In this document: positions 1-10,014 of the stretch, piece after piece | Layout: every line of letters begins with the position of its first letter | Numbering within the stretch: the stretch's first letter is position 1 | From: Panulirus ornatus | Lineage: Eukaryota; Arthropoda; Malacostraca; Decapoda; Palinuridae | DNA: 64,000 nucleotides | NCBI RefSeq assembly: GCF_036320965.1 | Contig: NC_092271.1 | Coordinates: 13,659,596-13,723,595 of the forward strand | Direction: 5' to 3' | Made by a program: the position numbers and the translations under genes | Notes under the pieces: model-generated | The model's input: only the letters and a program-made list of their open reading frames with translations | Told to the model about the DNA's origin: nothing | The model's database searches: none

Positions 1-443
1 TATTTTGGGCTGAGCAGTTGCATGATTTTAGATGTTCAGGATTTTGAGTATTGATATAGCCAAGGAGACATGATAACAGGTTGACTTGATTTTAACTTAA
101 TCTGTGCAGTTTTTGTTTCCCAGTTGACTAGTTTCTGTAAGTTTTAGACAACATTTTAACTACTTGTCCTTACCAAAAAGTGTTGATTGTTTCCTATCCC
201 ATAATGTGCATGTAGACTGAGGTAGCAAAAGAGATGATTACTTATTAGAGGTGCTTAGAATGGCATTTGGTTTAAATGAGGTTGAAGGTAAGTAAACCTT
301 TATACTGAGGTAGTGATACTAGATTACAAAGAAGTTTAAGTGCAGGGGGTTTCGTTGAGCTACAATAAGCTTGTAGGTGCTGGATTTCAGACATTTGAAT
401 GTATATTTTTGCAGTAAGAGTAATATATTTCATTACATCACAG

Positions 444-673
444 GAGAAAGAAGTGCAGGAGCCTCGCGGAGCATGGGAAGAAGTGGGAATAGATGACACT
501 CGAGTGGAAATTAGTGACAACATGACTGCCCCTATCTTGGAGGAGGAGCCAGATGCTAGCAAAGGGGTTGCAAATGCCTTGAAGTTAGCTCTCAAGAAGG
601 GCTACTTAGAGAAAGCAAACATAACTAAATCTGCTAATGCTGCACTGCAACACCTTAGAGCTGTACATTACAG
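444..673 (+). CDS. SART1: SART1 C-terminal region, internal coding exon
   Basis: First of three exons for the C-terminus of SART1 (Snu66 family), a nuclear component of the U4/U6.U5 tri-snRNP needed for spliceosome activation. The exon opens after the acceptor TTACATCACAG and reads EKEVQEPRGAWEEV at its start and GVANALKLALKKGYLE in the middle, a stretch with a clear counterpart in animal SART1. It ends in phase 2 after HY plus AG. The donor that follows is GCAAGA, not GT; reading on would give a stop four codons later. Joining AG to the T that opens the next exon makes Ser and keeps the frame. Upstream exons lie outside the window, and positions 1-443 show only intron. Identification is by remembered family similarity plus consistent phases, and is firm. 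Confidence 0.93.
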
Positions 674-679
674 GCAAGA
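674..679 (+). other. Noncanonical GC 5' splice site of SART1 intron
   Basis: The exon end reads ACAG followed by GCAAGA, the typical sequence of the minor GC-AG class of U2 introns, which compensates for the C with a strong match to U1 around it. No in-frame GT donor is available before the stop codon. The matching acceptor is TTACCTCCAG ending at 1475. Confidence 0.85.
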
Positions 680-1475
680 AAATTAGATAACATTAATTAA
701 AGAATCACTTGAATACTTCAGTGTTGATAGAAAACCTTGCTTGTCATGTTTCTGTTAAGTATAACAAATTTAAAAGGTTAGTATAGAACCTCTGCATGAA
801 TTTGATCCATAGGATTATAACTTAAACTTTGAACATCAATACGTCTTTTTTCTCAACCACATTTGAATAAGATTTATGAAACCTTTGATTTTTTATAGAT
901 ATTTTCACAAAGGAGAGTACTAATAAATCATTAAACCAGAATTTTGCCAAACTAGCTGAGCTACTGTTTAGCACTCACTCATGCTTGTTGAATTACACTG
1001 TTCTTTCCTGCCATGATACCTCAGTAATAGTTACCTTTTCCAAGTTCATCATGAATTGACTTTAGGCACAAGACTAGTCTTCTTTTAAATAGTTTTTTGG
1101 TCATCCTCATACATTTCTTATCAATTTCATTTGTTTATGTATAAGTGCCCCACAAAGCCCATCTAATGAAGGGTCCTGTCGTTACCCAGGTTAGTTAGGT
1201 TTCTTGCCAGTTATATCAGCATTTCTGCTGAAAAAAGGTTTCTGTTCATGCCCTCCCCTATTTCTCCATTCTCTATTACTTGATCAGAATTGTTTTTTTT
1301 TACATTAAATTCACTTGATAGTATTTTCTAAAGCATTAGCATACCTTTAGCTGGTATATATTCATGCACACATGCATGCTAATTACCTCTAGCAGCAGTT
1401 AATTACAGTATTAGTTGTGATCATTATACCATGATTTGAGTCTGATATATTTTGTATGTCCATTTTTACCTCCAG

Positions 1476-1637
1476 TATAGAGGATAAAACCTTAGATGAG
1501 GACCGTGGTCGGGGCCGCGGTGAACGATACATGGGTCCAGTTACAGAGTTCAAGGATAAAGATAGCTACAAACCTGACGTCAAGCTGGAATATGTGGACG
1601 ATGAAGGTCGCAAACTAAATGCAAAGGAGGCATTCAG
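1476..1637 (+). CDS. SART1: SART1 C-terminal region, penultimate coding exon
   Basis: Continues the SART1 frame: the first T completes Ser, then [18 protein letters not shown], followed by a block ending in [17 protein letters not shown] and LNAKEAF. The KPDV-EYVD-GR-L-KEAF block is a hallmark of the SART1 C-terminal domain. The exon is 162 nt, enters in phase 2 and leaves in phase 2 (AG), with a canonical GTATTG donor. The RGRGRG stretch is an arthropod-style low-complexity insert relative to the vertebrate protein as I remember it. Confidence 0.95.
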
Positions 1638-1995
1638 GTATTGTTGATAGCGCTGTTTATGTATCTGTGTAGGAAAATTGTGTAACTATTAGTATTTTTT
1701 AGTCAGGACTGTATTGGTCTTTATTTTATTTTTCTGTACTTGTGAATCTTATTTCTATAGTTAAGCTAGTTATATGTCTTCCTTGTCAGCTAATTATTGT
1801 GAGTGATAGAATAGCTTTTCTCTACTTAATTTGAAAATTATGAGTGTTAGTTTGACTCTTTTTCTACAAAATGCTCTGAATTCTTCAATTGGTCTTGTGA
1901 CATCTAATTCAGATAGTGTGGTATTCTAATTGATTTGAACCTCCGTCCCTGACCAAAGCCTTTTACTTAAAAAGAAAAGGCTATAGTATAATGAG

Positions 1996-2212
1996 GGCTC
2001 AATGCCTGAGCATGCAGGAGTGTATGAGGTATGCATGGGTTAAGGTGAGTTGGAGTGATATGGTGTACAAGAAACAACATGCTGTTAGTGTGCTGAACCA
2101 GGACGTAAGTGGTCAGCAGAATCCATGGAGAGGTCTGTGAGACCTGATTTTGGGTAGGGGCTCTGGTTTTGTTGCATTACACATAACAGTAAGAGAATGG
2201 ATGTGAGTGAAT
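1996..2212 (+). mobile_element. Decayed RTE-A LINE 3' end in SART1 intron
   Basis: Matches the RTE-A C-terminal coding end and start of the 3' UTR: wording equivalent to GTGAGTTGGAGTGATATGGT, then AACCAGGACGTAAG, CCATGGAGAGGT and TTGCATTACACAT. It carries many substitutions and small indels, so it is an old copy. Same strand as SART1, inside intron 1638-3139. Confidence 0.75.
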
Positions 2213-2559
2213 GAGGCTGTTTCTACATGTATTCCCAATACAGAAAACTGCAAACAAGAAGAAAATAAGAAGAATGGAGAAATTGATTTGGACAAAAGAA
2301 ACTTTAACCTTTCCTGCACCAGGAGTCTTTTCTTTGGAGCTCTTGCAGTGCTAAGAAAACCAACCACATCTAAGTTACAAAGTGTGGTGGGATTGTATGT
2401 ATGTGTCTCTGGGATGAATGTAGGACAATTGATGATAAGTGTTCAGTGTCTGCATTGTGTAATTTGCTTCTTAGGCATTATGGGTCTTGTGATATGTTGA
2501 AATCTTGGAGAGATAGGTGGTATCCAGAATGCAGATGAGGAAGAGTAACTTGCATGAGT

Positions 2560-3045
2560 CAAGGAAACATAGTTTCAAGATGTTTAGTTGATGACATTAG
2601 AGATTAAAACAGTTGTGAACAAAGATAATCAAGAAAAACTGCAGAGATCTGGATACCATATACATATGGGTAGAAGAAATCTGAATAAATAACTCATGGG
2701 ACAGTTAGCAATACTTGAGTATCTGCATACAAAGACCCTAAAGGAAGAGAAATAGAGAGTGAGATAAATGTCAAAGATCTGGGAATCACTGTGAATTTAT
2801 AACCTTGATTTAAAGAACACATTGATAAAATTGTTCTCTCAAGCTATTTAATGAGTGGTATATAATATACCTTTGCAGCTAAAGACAGAAAACTGATGAT
2901 GAAAATGTTGAATGCATGTATAAGAAGTTAGAATTGAATCCTCCCATGTATGGTCACCACTTAAACAGATTGAAATAAATAATCTAGAGAGAATTCTTGG
3001 AGTAACTCTGAGACCCTTTCAAGTAATGGATCTAGGGCAAAGCTG
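2560..3045 (+). mobile_element. Relic of CR1/Jockey-like LINE (RT C-terminal part)
   Basis: Conceptual reading in broken frames gives VKDLGITV, then FKEHIDKI, KMLNACIR, PVWSPLKQ and INNLERIL. These resemble the region after the RT palm in CR1/Jockey-type LINEs (DLGV..., R...L...YCSPVW.P.....I..LE). Stops and frameshifts abound. It is unrelated to RTE-A in sequence and lies in the last visible SART1 intron, just before the final exon. Confidence 0.6.
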
Positions 3046-3139
3046 AATAAATAAATACATAAGTAAATTAATATTTGTCTTTCGTTCTCTTTTTGTCAAC
3101 CACTTTGATTATCTCCATCCATCTTCACTTCTTTTTCAG

Positions 3140-3359
3140 ATATCTATCTCATAAGTTTCATGGGAAGGGGTCTGGTAAAAATAAGACAGAAAAGAGGATG
3201 AAAAAGTGGAATGAGGAGCTGTTAATGAAACACATGAGCTCATCTGATACTCCACTTCAAACACTAGAGAGACAGAGGGAGAAACAGAAGCAGCTTGGAG
3301 CAGCTTACCTAGTTCTTTCTGGAAGTAAAACACAGGAGTCAATGGATGTCAAGAAGTGA
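3140..3359 (+). CDS. SART1: SART1 C-terminus, last coding exon
   Basis: Opens after a strong pyrimidine tract and TTTTTCAG. The first A completes Arg (AG|A), then YLSHKFHGKGSGKNKTEKR, followed by MKKWNEELLMKHMSSSDTP and ending YLVLSGSKTQESMDVKK before TGA. The blocks SH-FHGKGSGK-KTE-R-KK, MSSSDTPL and LSGS are the most conserved signature of SART1/Snu66 C-termini. The exon is 220 nt: one completing base, 72 codons and the stop. Six bases after the stop there is a perfect donor match (AAG then GTGAGT), which may mark a 3'-UTR intron. The three exons give about 203 residues of a protein near 800 residues in vertebrates. Confidence 0.96.
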
Positions 3360-3670
3360 AACAAGGTGAGTCAACCACCTGTAAATGTATAATTCTCAGA
3401 GTATATACATTAATTAATTCCAAATGAAATGTTGCCAGCTAGCTAATCAGAAGAGTTCATATCTGAACAGGTTAAGCATATTACAGTTATATGGTATATG
3501 TTTGAAGTGATGAGGCTATGTCATTTTAAATATCTAAGCTAAAATGACTTTTGGCCATCTTATTTGTTTTTGTCAGTGAGGAAAATGAACATTTGATACA
3601 CATACCTCATTGTTATATGTGAAACAGGGAAAGAAGCATGTATGATCATATGTTTGTGATTGATATTTAT

Positions 3671-3778
3671 ATGTTTGAGAACTAAGGCCATTAGAAATAT
3701 GGTTAGGTTGGCCCTGATTTGTTCATATTTGAGAACTAAGGCTGTTAGAAATACAGCTAAGTTGGCCCTGTTACCCTT
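3671..3778 (+). repeat. Two-unit tandem repeat, period about 54 bp
   Basis: TTTGAGAACTAAGG begins at 3674 and again at 3728; each copy continues through TTAGAAATA and ends in TTGGCCCTG. The units differ at several positions, so the duplication is not recent. Confidence 0.7.
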
Positions 3779-3984
3779 TCTCACATATCTGTTAATAAGC
3801 ATAGATTCCTTGATCATTCTGTGAAGGCAGAAGTATTTAAGGACATTTTATATACTTGAAAAGCCGAATTAGTTCTTCAACTTATTTAGGGAATAATTTT
3901 GACATCTTGAAAAAATGAAAATTTGCAAGTTATGTCTTTAAGAAATATGTTATAAATATATGGGGTAAATGGAGAGTTACTATA

Positions 3985-5108
3985 TGCAATAAGGAGTTTT
4001 TACCAGAACAGTAAGGCATATGTGCATGTAGGAAAGGAGAAGGGCAAGTGGTTTTTTATGAAGGTGGGTCTGCTTTGAAGGATGTGTGATGTCACCATGA
4101 TTGCTTAACATATTTGTGGATGGAGTAGTAGTGAGGGAGGTTAGTGCAAGTATTATAGAGAGAGGGACAAGCCTTTGGCATATGGGGGCTGGGGGCATGG
4201 AAAGTAAATCAATAGTTGAATGCAGGTCACACATCTCTGGTGGCAGAGTCAAGAGAGAAATGCCAGAAGCTAGTGACTTACTTTGGAGAGTGTGAAAGCA
4301 GAAATTCAAGAGTGAATATGAACAAATTGAAAATTATAAGTTTCATCAAGGAGATGGGACAGGCAGATTTAAGAGTAAGTCTGAATGGGGAGGACCTAGA
4401 GGAAATGGAATGCTTTACATATTATGAGAGTGTATCTGGAAGCAGATAGACTCATGGGGGCTGAAGTGAGCCATAAGATGAGTCTGGGGACTCGGGGCCT
4501 GGGTGCACTGAGGAGTGCGTGGAAGGAGAGATTGGTATGTTTGAAGACACAGTAGTCCTCATGGTGTTGTATGGTTGTGAGGCATGTGTCCTGTGCAAAA
4601 GATTGTAAGAAGATGGATAAGTTGGAAAGTAATTGCCTGTGAACAGTATGCAGTATGAGGCGGGTTTATCATGTAAAGAATGCCAGTGTAGGAGAGAGGT
4701 GTGGGAGTAAGGACATTATGAATGAGATAACAAGGTATGCTGTAATGTTGTTTACATATGGAGAGGGTGAGCAGAGAAAGACATTAAAAAAGATATATAT
4801 CAGAAGTGAAGGAAGGAAGGAAAGGGGAGGGGGAGGCCAAGAAGGAGTTGGTGGGACTGAGTGAGACTTTAAGGTACCAGAATATGAACATTCAAAGGGT
4901 TGAGATGCATGTTTGGGATAGAGTGAATTTTTTTTTTCAAGCAGGGGTGCAGTGTGCTGTTGTTCAGCTGAAATAGAACATTTGAAGCTGTTAAGGTAAT
5001 TTGTGGCGTAGTCTGTAAGGCTTGGCTGTGTACAAATGAGGCTGTTGTCTGTTCCTAGTGCTATGTCACTAAGCTGGAAGAAGCAGTTATGTATAAAAAA
5101 ATAAAGTA
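3985..5108 (+). mobile_element. Ancient decayed RTE-A LINE copy
   Basis: Order matches RTE-A: AAGGCATATGTGCATGTAGG (KACVRVG region), TGATGTCACCATG (MSPW motif, changed), TTGTGGATGGAGTAGT, then the C-terminal region and a 3' tail equivalent to TTCC-TAGTGCTA-GCTGG followed by ATAAAAAAATAAAG at about 5090-5108. Frameshifts and stops throughout break the ORF into pieces shorter than 110 codons. Much more diverged than the copies at 26-28 or 36-38 kb. Confidence 0.8.
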
Positions 5109-5778
5109 TTGAAGTAATGGCCTGTTTTTCATATGCCTTGTGTTTAAAATGGTGGCTCAGGCACAGTCTTGTAAAAGAATAATGGCTTTCTAGCCTCTGT
5201 ACATTTTCAGGTCTTGAGAACTTAGCAGCAATGTCTAAAACTTTAGCTGCATCATAAATGAAACAGTAACCATCCGCATGTGCTGAAGACAGAGGATTTC
5301 AACGCTAAGGCCATCCAGTTGCCTATGAATTTTGTTTAAGTGACAGCACATACATTGCTAGCATGGAATCCATAAAGAGGATAGCTTAACATCTGGTAAG
5401 CCCCAGAAATTTTGAATATATTGTTGAAAGCGGGAAAGAGAGATGTAATCATAGAATTACTTGAAGCATGAATCTTGCATGAAAGATGTGACAGCAGTGT
5501 AAATCATATGATTGGGAATAGGGGTGAAAGAATGATAACCATGTATCTCCTGTCTGTCTTAGAGAGCAACTGAGGGATGGTGCTTAGAAGTTTTCCTCTC
5601 TTTATTTTCTCAAAGTCAGAACAGAAGAAAGACTTGAGGATATGTTTCTCAAAGGATCAGTTCCTATTGTGCCGTACAGGCAAGAAAGATAGGCACATAT
5701 ACAAAAAAAAAAAAGTAAACTTTTGTTCATTGCATATTTAAGATGTAGTATTGACAGATACACAAAAATCATAGCCCG

Positions 5779-6110
5779 TATCCACAGCCAAGTACCATAG
5801 ACCTTTCTGTAAAGTCCCTCTGACCACTTCGTATGTCCTGGCTCAGCCTACTGACAATACATCACCCTTGTATATCACATCACTCCAGTTCACTCTCACT
5901 TGCATGCCTCTCACCCTCCTGCATGTCCAGGCTCTAATAGCTCAAAATGTCTCTATCTCATTTTTGGTCTCCTGTTTCTTGCGTTCTCCCTTTCTGAAAC
6001 ATACTCTTAGTCAGTCTCTCTTCATTCATCTTCTTATGTCCACACCACTTCAGCATACCCCATTCAGCTCTCAATCATGCCATGATCACTGCCACACCTC
6101 TCTCTTATAC
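5779..6110 (-). mobile_element. Decayed RTE-A LINE 3' fragment
   Basis: Read on the - strand it holds the C-terminal coding end (region of KWFGHMERM through GRPNWRWKDG) and proximal 3' UTR of RTE-A. On the + strand CACCCTCCTGCATGTCCAGG and CTCAAAATGTCT are clear anchors. Both ends are truncated and the frame is broken. Confidence 0.75.
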
Positions 6111-6356
6111 TGATTCCTTACATGACAACTGAATAGTAGATGTGAGCAAGTGAGGCCATTCTTCATCTGTTTGTAGAGTTACCTTGCTTCTTTAGAAACA
6201 GAAAATGTGTGCGAGAAAAAATTACTGACACATCGGATGACCTTAATTAAGAAAACAGTACTATGCAAGAAAATGGTTATCTGTTTTGGTAACATTCTTA
6301 CTTCATTGTGATTTGGCACCTGTTTTGAACAATATATCAGAAATATATAATTTTCT

Positions 6357-7125
6357 ACTTTACAGAGGTATAAGTTTGTTGAGTATTCCTGGTAAATTGT
6401 ATGGGAGGGTATTGATTGAAAGGGTGAAGGCATGTACAGAGCATCAGATTGGGGAAGAGCAGTGTGGTTTCAGAAGTGGTAGAGGATGTGTGGATCAGGT
6501 GTTTGCTTTGAAGAATGTATGTGAGAAATACTTAGAAAAGCAAATGGATTTGCATGTAGCATTTACGGATCTGGAGAAGGCATATGATAGAGTTGATAGA
6601 GATGCTCTGTGGAAGGTACTAAGAATATATGGTGTGGGGGGCAAGTTGTTAGAAGCAGTGAAAAGTTTTTATCAAGGATGTAAGGCATGTGTACGTGTAG
6701 GAAGAGAGGAAAGTGATTGGTTCTCAGTGAATGTAGGTTTGCAGCAGGGGTGTGTGATGTCTCCATGGTTGTTTAATTTGTTTATGGATGGGGTTGTTAG
6801 GGAGGTGAATGCAAGAGTTTTGGAAAGAGGGGCAAGTATGCAGTCTGTTGGGGATGAGAGAGCTTGGGAAGTGAGTCAGCTGTTGTTTGCTGATGATACA
6901 GCGCTGGTGGCTGATTCATGTGAGAAACTGCAGAAGCTGGTGACTGAGTTTGGTAAAGTGTGTGAAAGAAGAAAGTTAAGAGTAAATGTGAATAAGAGCA
7001 AGGTTATTAGGTACAGTAGGGTTGAGGGTCAAGTCAATTGGGAGGTAAGTTTGAATGGAGAAAAACTGGAGGAAGTAAAGTGTTTTAGATATCTGGGAGT
7101 GGATCTGGCAGCGGATGGAACCATG
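6357..7125 (+). mobile_element. RTE-A LINE fragment, reverse transcriptase core
   Basis: Open from YRGISLLSIPGKLYGR through the fingers and palm: EEQCGFRSGRGCVDQVF, FTDLEKAYDRVDRDAL (motif A, catalytic Asp), LQQGCVMSPWLFN (motif B), LLFADDTALV (motif C, FADD) and NVNKSKVIRYS. It stops abruptly after FRYLGVDLAADGTM, where unrelated sequence begins. Both the endonuclease and the C-terminal tail are missing, yet the RT core has no stop, so the copy is fairly young. An ATG upstream in flanking DNA makes the reading frame appear longer (6286-7218), but only this span is element. Confidence 0.9.
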
Positions 7126-7218
7126 CATCTAAATGCAATAGGTTTTTCATTATCATTTATGCAGATTTGTTCTTTGTTGTCATCAGACAATACTTACAAT
7201 AACAGAGATAATTTATGA

Positions 7219-7444
7219 AATAGGGGAGAAAGAATACTTCCCACATATTCCCTGTGTGTCATAGAAGGTGACTTAAAGGGGAGGGAGTAGGGGGCTGGAA
7301 ATCCTTCCCTCTCATTTTTGATATTCCAAAAGAAGGAACAGAGAAGGGGGCCAAGTGAGGATATTCCCTCAAAGGCTCGGTCCTCAGTTCTTACGCTACC
7401 TCACTGAGGTGGGAAATGGTGAATAGAATAATAAAAAAAAAGAA
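7219..7444 (+). mobile_element. RTE-A-s nonautonomous element
   Basis: Nearly complete: head TAGGGGAGAAAGAATACTTC, GAAGGTGACTTAAAGGGG, CTGGAAATCCTTCC; middle TTCCAAAAGAAGGAACAGAG and CAAAGGCTCGGTCCTC; tail CTACCTCACTGAGGTGGGAA then an A-rich run. The hairpin motif in the tail carries substitutions. Confidence 0.85.
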
Positions 7445-8559
7445 TTTGAAAAGTGCTTTTTTTTAAATATGTTTTGTGGATACAAGTTTGTGACTTTATC
7501 CCTCTCTCAGTGTGTTTAATACTTCGGAGAAAATGCCTATGACATAAATGTTCCCAGGCTGCTTTAGCAAAAATCTTGCATGTGCCATCCCCCACACTCA
7601 TGGTCCTTTTCTCAATATACTCCCTAATTGCCTCTCTTAGAGTGCAACTTATATTCCCCTCATTGACTCCTCCCACTTCTCTCTCATATATTTTCTTTAC
7701 CAAAGTATTATCATAAGTCCTCTTCATATAACTTAATCATTTCATCTCTTAAAACCCAGTATGTGACACCATACCCTTTATTTTTCCCTCTGATATCCCG
7801 TATCTTGACATTCCTGCATTACTTCTTCCATCCTCTATATTTACTCTACAAATATTTCTTAGGTAACTCATTTTGTAGCTTAAATTTTAGAACTTTGCTC
7901 CTTCTGTATCCATGCTTCACACCTACAGATTTAGAATTGGCAGAATTATGCTACTGCTTAGCACCTTTTGATTTCATGATTGTACTTTTATGTAACATAT
8001 TTCTCCCCAAGCTCCCATTCTTTTCCTTCCTTGGACATCTGTCTCTTCTTCATTTCATTTTCCATTGTAGTATGCTTGTATTGTACCAGTCCCGGATGCT
8101 TGAATTGTCTGCACTTCATCTTATTATTTCATATATTATTATATGGTAGTACAGAGTCTGTCACCTCATTCACTGTCTCTTCTAAAAATGTCTCCGTAAT
8201 TTCAGCAGCATTCGACAATCTTGTACACCATGTGCAACTCATTTCCTACTTTTAATTTCTCTACTTCAAAAGCAAAAATGAATTGTTCGCCAAGAAGCCT
8301 ATCACTAGTGATCATGACCTTCAGTTCAGCTTAAACTTTACTCCATCTATTTTTATTGACCCATCCATATATGTGTGTAGAAAGGTCAGTGCAACATCAT
8401 CCAGTCTTGTTGCACTACCTTGCCTGTTTCAGAAATTTGACTCAGCCTACTACCATCCTTTTGCACCCATACTTTAATATTTTTTAGTATGACTTCATTG
8501 CATGCAGCACTTTTCATCTTGTAACTTTGATTTTCTTTAATTTCCGCAATGCATTCCAA
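7445..8559. other. No recognisable gene; AT-rich, T-rich on + strand
   Basis: Open frames of up to about 128 codons on the + strand are low-complexity, rich in Leu, Phe, Ser and Tyr from T-rich DNA. They have no flanking splice pattern or family resemblance. Nothing further supported. Confidence 0.5.
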
Positions 8560-8835
8560 TCCTATGTATCATATACATGCCTGTTTCAGGTTCATGATTG
8601 ATGCATACTTTATCTTAGACCTCCCTAATTTTGTGTATTCTACATCCTTAGTTATTTTCCAGTACATCTCTCCTGTTATGCTTGATAAGCTGTTTACCCT
8701 ATAGTTTTTATGGTCATCCTTACCATCTTTTCTTTTGTTCAGATTTCTTGTCACTGGTCCTCTCCAGTCATCTGGCACCTTTCTATATTTGTATGAACAT
8801 ATTTTGTACATTCACTCTGGTATTGGAGAACAGTA
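8560..8835 (-). mobile_element. Relic of CR1/Jockey-like LINE (RT N-terminal part)
   Basis: On the - strand a frame reads KVPDDWRGPVTRNL, then DDHKNYRVNSLSSITGEMY. This corresponds to the conserved LINE block (VP-DW---N--PIFKKG, then NYRPVSL-S--GK). The Pro and several key residues have decayed. This is the region preceding motif A and differs clearly from the RTE-A version. Confidence 0.6.
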
Positions 8836-10006
8836 ACATCACCAACAGATAAATTGTTCTTCCATCCACCTTAGGGGCTTCTCCCATTTCTTAACATCTT
8901 ATATCTCCATGTATCTCCCTCTCAGATAGCATTGTCATTGCAAATCTCCCCTCCGCTTCATGTGCATCCCCATATATAATATAACTGCCTCTTTTCTAAG
9001 CTTTTAAGCCATCAGCTCATTGAAATACTCCTGTCAGTTTAAAAATATTATCTGATGTAATAATAAGGCATCAACTAGCATTCTTTCACTCCAGCCACTT
9101 TTATTCCTCCTTCCTATTTGTTCCTTCTGGTAAGTTTCATTTTCTCCACAAATATCTCACTTCGCAACACTCTTCCAGAGTTTTTTTCTGCTTTTTTCTT
9201 TTCCTTCATTTGTCATACCCTTTATTCTTTAAGTACACTCTAATACTCCTGTTTCTTCCTGTCTGTAATTTCAACAACTACAATATAATTATGTATGCCA
9301 CCTGCTTGTCCTTTACTACTTTTTTAGCTTTTCAATCCGCCATAAACAGCCATACAAATCTCCTCTCCATCCATTCCATGGACTTGCCACACATCTTGAA
9401 GAAGCACCAGATACCCTCATCACTGTCATCCACCTCCACTCTTAGCCGTGTTTTTACCTTATGTTTTTCTGAATCTCCTGCTTAGATTCACGTTAATTCA
9501 GTGTCTCCCATGGTACTCTTATTCCACATCTTTTTACCCCCGTGATGAATATGCCCATTTTGTCCTAACCATTATCTTTGACATTACCGTGTAATGATAT
9601 GAATTAAATACTTCCCTTACTACCTTTGACTGTAACACATAATCCCCCGAGTCTTTCTACGTATCTTTACGAGTTAATTCAATCTCATAATCAGTATTTG
9701 CCAGGAATATATCTCCCTTAGAACAAGCCTAATAGAAATTTACCGTTTGAATTCACACTGGGTATTTCTCATTCTCCCACAATGCCTTTCTTATCCACAA
9801 CCATATCCCTTCTCCCACCATAAAATTTCTTGTACATTTTTTCTTTTTTTTTAATCAAACTACCTTCAGAAAATATTTGCAGTGGTAATATATTACAATC
9901 AGAGTTTTTGTGCTGTAACAGTTGTACCAATAATTTTGTATACTTAACCATGATACTAAAGATTAGTATATATTCATCATTCATTAGGGATAAAACAATA
10001 TTGATA
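8836..10006. other. No recognisable gene
   Basis: T/C-rich on the + strand, no splice-consistent exon, no family match. It may be further decayed LINE sequence on the - strand continuing from the neighbouring relic, but I cannot support that. Confidence 0.4.
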
Positions 10007-10014
10007 TATTACTA
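10007..10014. repeat. Target-site duplication, 3' side of full-length RTE-A
   Basis: TATTACTA here is repeated exactly at 13544-13551 and brackets the element, as expected from target-primed reverse transcription. Confidence 0.75.
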
